From the NCBI GenBank assembly GCA_003819975.1, contig RPPU01000256.1, forward strand, positions 1-6,651: DNA of 6,651 bases, written 5' to 3'. Below, one piece after another: positions 5,364 through 6,651 of this stretch. Each line of letters starts with the position of its first letter. The stretch's first letter is position 1. Below the pieces are notes generated by a model. It did no database searches, was not told the origin of the DNA, and saw only the letters and a list, made by a program, of their open reading frames with translations. Source of the stretch: Desulfobacteraceae bacterium (GTDB taxonomy: Bacteria > Desulfobacterota > DSM-4660 > Desulfatiglandales > HGW-15). Made by a program: the position numbers and the translations under genes.

Positions 5364-5371
5364 ACTTGCTC

Positions 5372-6607
5372 ATGATCGACACCGGAATTCAGGAAAACAT
5401 CCGTATGGGCGAAGAACGCTTCCAAACCGGCGATTATCAGGGCGCTGAAGAGGCTTTTACCCGATCCCTGCGCCTGGATCCGCAGAATGCCGAGGCCTGT
5501 AATAACCTGGGCGTCATTGCCTTTTTACGGCGCGACACAACCCTGGCGATCGAATACTTAACCCGCGCTTTGACCATTGACCCCTTTCACCAGGAAGCCC
5601 TGCTCAATTTCACCGATCTACTGCGTACTCTTAATCTGTTGCATGAAGCCGTGCCTTATCTTAAAACGATCATTGCCCGCCACCCCCAACGCAATCAATT
5701 TCGGGATTTGCTGGCTGAAGCCGAAGACGCGGCCCCCCAAAGGGTCGCCAAGCCCCAACCCTTGCCTTGGAAGCTTTACTATTCTCCCGGAATCCGCATG
5801 CACGGCGAAAACGCCCGAAGTCTGCTCAACCTGGAACATTACATTCCCGCCCTGCACCTGGACAAGCCGGTCTGGTTTTTCGGTCTGTACTTTGATTGCG
5901 ACTATTTTATGCTCCAGGCTCATCAGGGCCGCAAGATCGTCAACTGGCGCGGAGCAGACGTGCGCACCATGTCGCGCCTGCCGGAACGGGTCAAAATCGT
6001 TCAAAGTCTGCCGGCCCTGCATGTTTGCCAGGCCCAACACCAAAAAGAACTCTTGGCCGGATTAGGCATCCACTCCGTAGTGCGGCCCATGCTCAACCGG
6101 CCGTTTAACGATATCAAACTGCTGCCCCTTCCGGCCGGGCCCGCGCGTATTCTGGTTTATTGGCGCAGCGGCGACGATGCCTATATCCAGGCCGATCTTT
6201 TCTTTGCGATTGCCGCTGCCTGTCCCGAAGTCGAATTTCATATTGTGGGCCAGGAAAAAGCCGACCGCTTCAATCGGCCCGACCTGCAGAACCTGAATTT
6301 TCACGGTTTTCTCTCTGAAGAGGAATTGGATCGCTTGATGGATGCCTGCAAAGGCACTATTCGTCCCTGGGCTTGGGACGGCAACCCCAATATCCAAACC
6401 CGCATGTTGCTCCGGGGCCGCTATGCCGCCCACAGCTGCCGGTTTGAAAAAGTGGCTCAATGCACCACTCTTGAAGATTATGTCCAATGGATTCGCGGCT
6501 TGCAGTCCATTGCGGAGCCGAACCTCGCAGCCCGCGAATGGTGGCTGGCCCATCTGAACCGTTTCGATTTCCTGCAAGCCGATTTCAAGCCGGATAAAGC
6601 GGATTGA
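5372..6607 (+). CDS. TPR-repeat protein fused to a GT-B-type glycosyltransferase domain
   Basis: The protein has 411 residues. Three tandem TPR units occupy about 8-38, 40-72 and 73-106. The second and third blocks show the A-x3-L/Y-x2-A-x4-P pattern, as in 'AIEYLTRALTIDP' (59-71). A proline-rich linker follows, then a glycosyltransferase-like region from about 133. The N-terminal half contains 'NWRGADVRTM' (191-200), like the WxGSDV turn of GT4-type enzymes. The C-terminal half contains 'RILVYWRSGDD' (259-269), 'VEFHIVGQ' (287-294), 'LNFHGFLSEEELDRLMDAC' (308-326) and 'IRPWAWDGNPNIQTRMLLRG' (330-349). That last block sits where GT4 proteins have the donor E-x7-E, but here no glutamate pair is present. 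Known TPR-GT fusions use the TPRs to hold protein acceptors or partners, so protein glycosylation is plausible. It could also be a polysaccharide enzyme or an inactive scaffold. There is no signal peptide or membrane segment. Confidence 0.87.
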   Translation: MIDTGIQENIRMGEERFQTGDYQGAEEAFTRSLRLDPQNAEACNNLGVIAFLRRDTTLAIEYLTRALTIDPFHQEALLNFTDLLRTLNLLHEAVPYLKTIIARHPQRNQFRDLLAEAEDAAPQRVAKPQPLPWKLYYSPGIRMHGENARSLLNLEHYIPALHLDKPVWFFGLYFDCDYFMLQAHQGRKIVNWRGADVRTMSRLPERVKIVQSLPALHVCQAQHQKELLAGLGIHSVVRPMLNRPFNDIKLLPLPAGPARILVYWRSGDDAYIQADLFFAIAAACPEVEFHIVGQEKADRFNRPDLQNLNFHGFLSEEELDRLMDACKGTIRPWAWDGNPNIQTRMLLRGRYAAHSCRFEKVAQCTTLEDYVQWIRGLQSIAEPNLAAREWWLAHLNRFDFLQADFKPDKAD

Positions 6608-6630
6608 AAAAGATTAACTAAGATCTTGTT

Positions 6631-6651
6631 ACCACAGAGGCACAGAGATCA
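6631..6651 (+). repeat. Dispersed repeat A, copy 3, cut by the window end
   Basis: 'accacagaggcacagagatc' matches the unit at 3861-3898 over 21 positions with four differences, all A in place of G. It lies 23 bp after the TPR-glycosyltransferase stop, so this repeat family sits directly behind two genes in the window. Confidence 0.75.

Larger units (their letters stand above)
4981..5371. other. AT-rich intergenic region, no credible gene
   Basis: No reading frame here has protein-like composition or a good start. The region separates the divergent DUF523 and TPR-glycosyltransferase genes and should hold the promoter of the latter. Visible elements are: a direct repeat tttcaaaat (5021-5029 and 5036-5044); inverted arms gactgc / gcagtc (5049-5054 and 5076-5081); an 8-bp palindrome CGGATCCG (5082-5089); a nine-C run; and the palindromes and hairpins listed separately. 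A TATAAT at 5279-5284 could serve as the -10 for the plus strand, but no -35 is recognisable at the right distance. Confidence 0.6.

Overview
This window looks like part of a surface-glycan (O-antigen, capsule or exopolysaccharide) or protein-glycosylation locus from a moderate-GC bacterium. The genus cannot be named from sequence alone. Dispersed intergenic repeats of the 'accgcagaggcgcag...' and 'caccctgagcttgtcgaag' types resemble ones I recall from draft genomes of uncultured anaerobic Gram-negatives such as Desulfobacterota. That is recollection, not a search result.

Layout. Bases 1-2290 hold a compact plus-strand operon: the C-terminal end of a GT4-type (GT-B) glycosyltransferase, a two-domain protein (nucleotide-binding Rossmann-like domain plus SGNH/GDSL-like domain), and a GT2 (GT-A) glycosyltransferase. 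The genes overlap by 11 bp and then lie 9 bp apart. A repeat-rich spacer follows, then a plus-strand flavoprotein of the fumarate reductase / L-aspartate oxidase superfamily (2354-3898). Its TTG start lies just downstream of one repeat, and its last codons and stop are supplied by another. Bases 3851-4041 form a long imperfect inverted repeat.

Bases 4051-4980 are a self-contained, visibly AT-richer minus-strand unit: a promoter with a perfect -10 box, a DUF523/TudS-like [Fe-S] desulfidase-type gene, a small helical protein of unknown function, and a good intrinsic terminator. About 390 bp of AT-rich, hairpin-rich DNA without a credible gene separates it from a plus-strand TPR-glycosyltransferase fusion (5372-6607). 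Another copy of the 'cagaggc' repeat is cut off by the window end.

How the genes fit together. The glycosyltransferases and the Rossmann-SGNH protein probably build and decorate one glycan, with the SGNH-like domain a candidate for adding or removing acyl groups. The TPR-GT may act on a protein or complex recognised by its TPRs. The flavoprotein and the DUF523 pair do not obviously belong to glycan synthesis. Both are bordered by repeats or their own control signals and look like inserted cassettes. The strongest unusual signals are the repeat-framed flavoprotein with a rewritten tail and apparently missing active-site histidines, and the structured leader before the TPR-GT.
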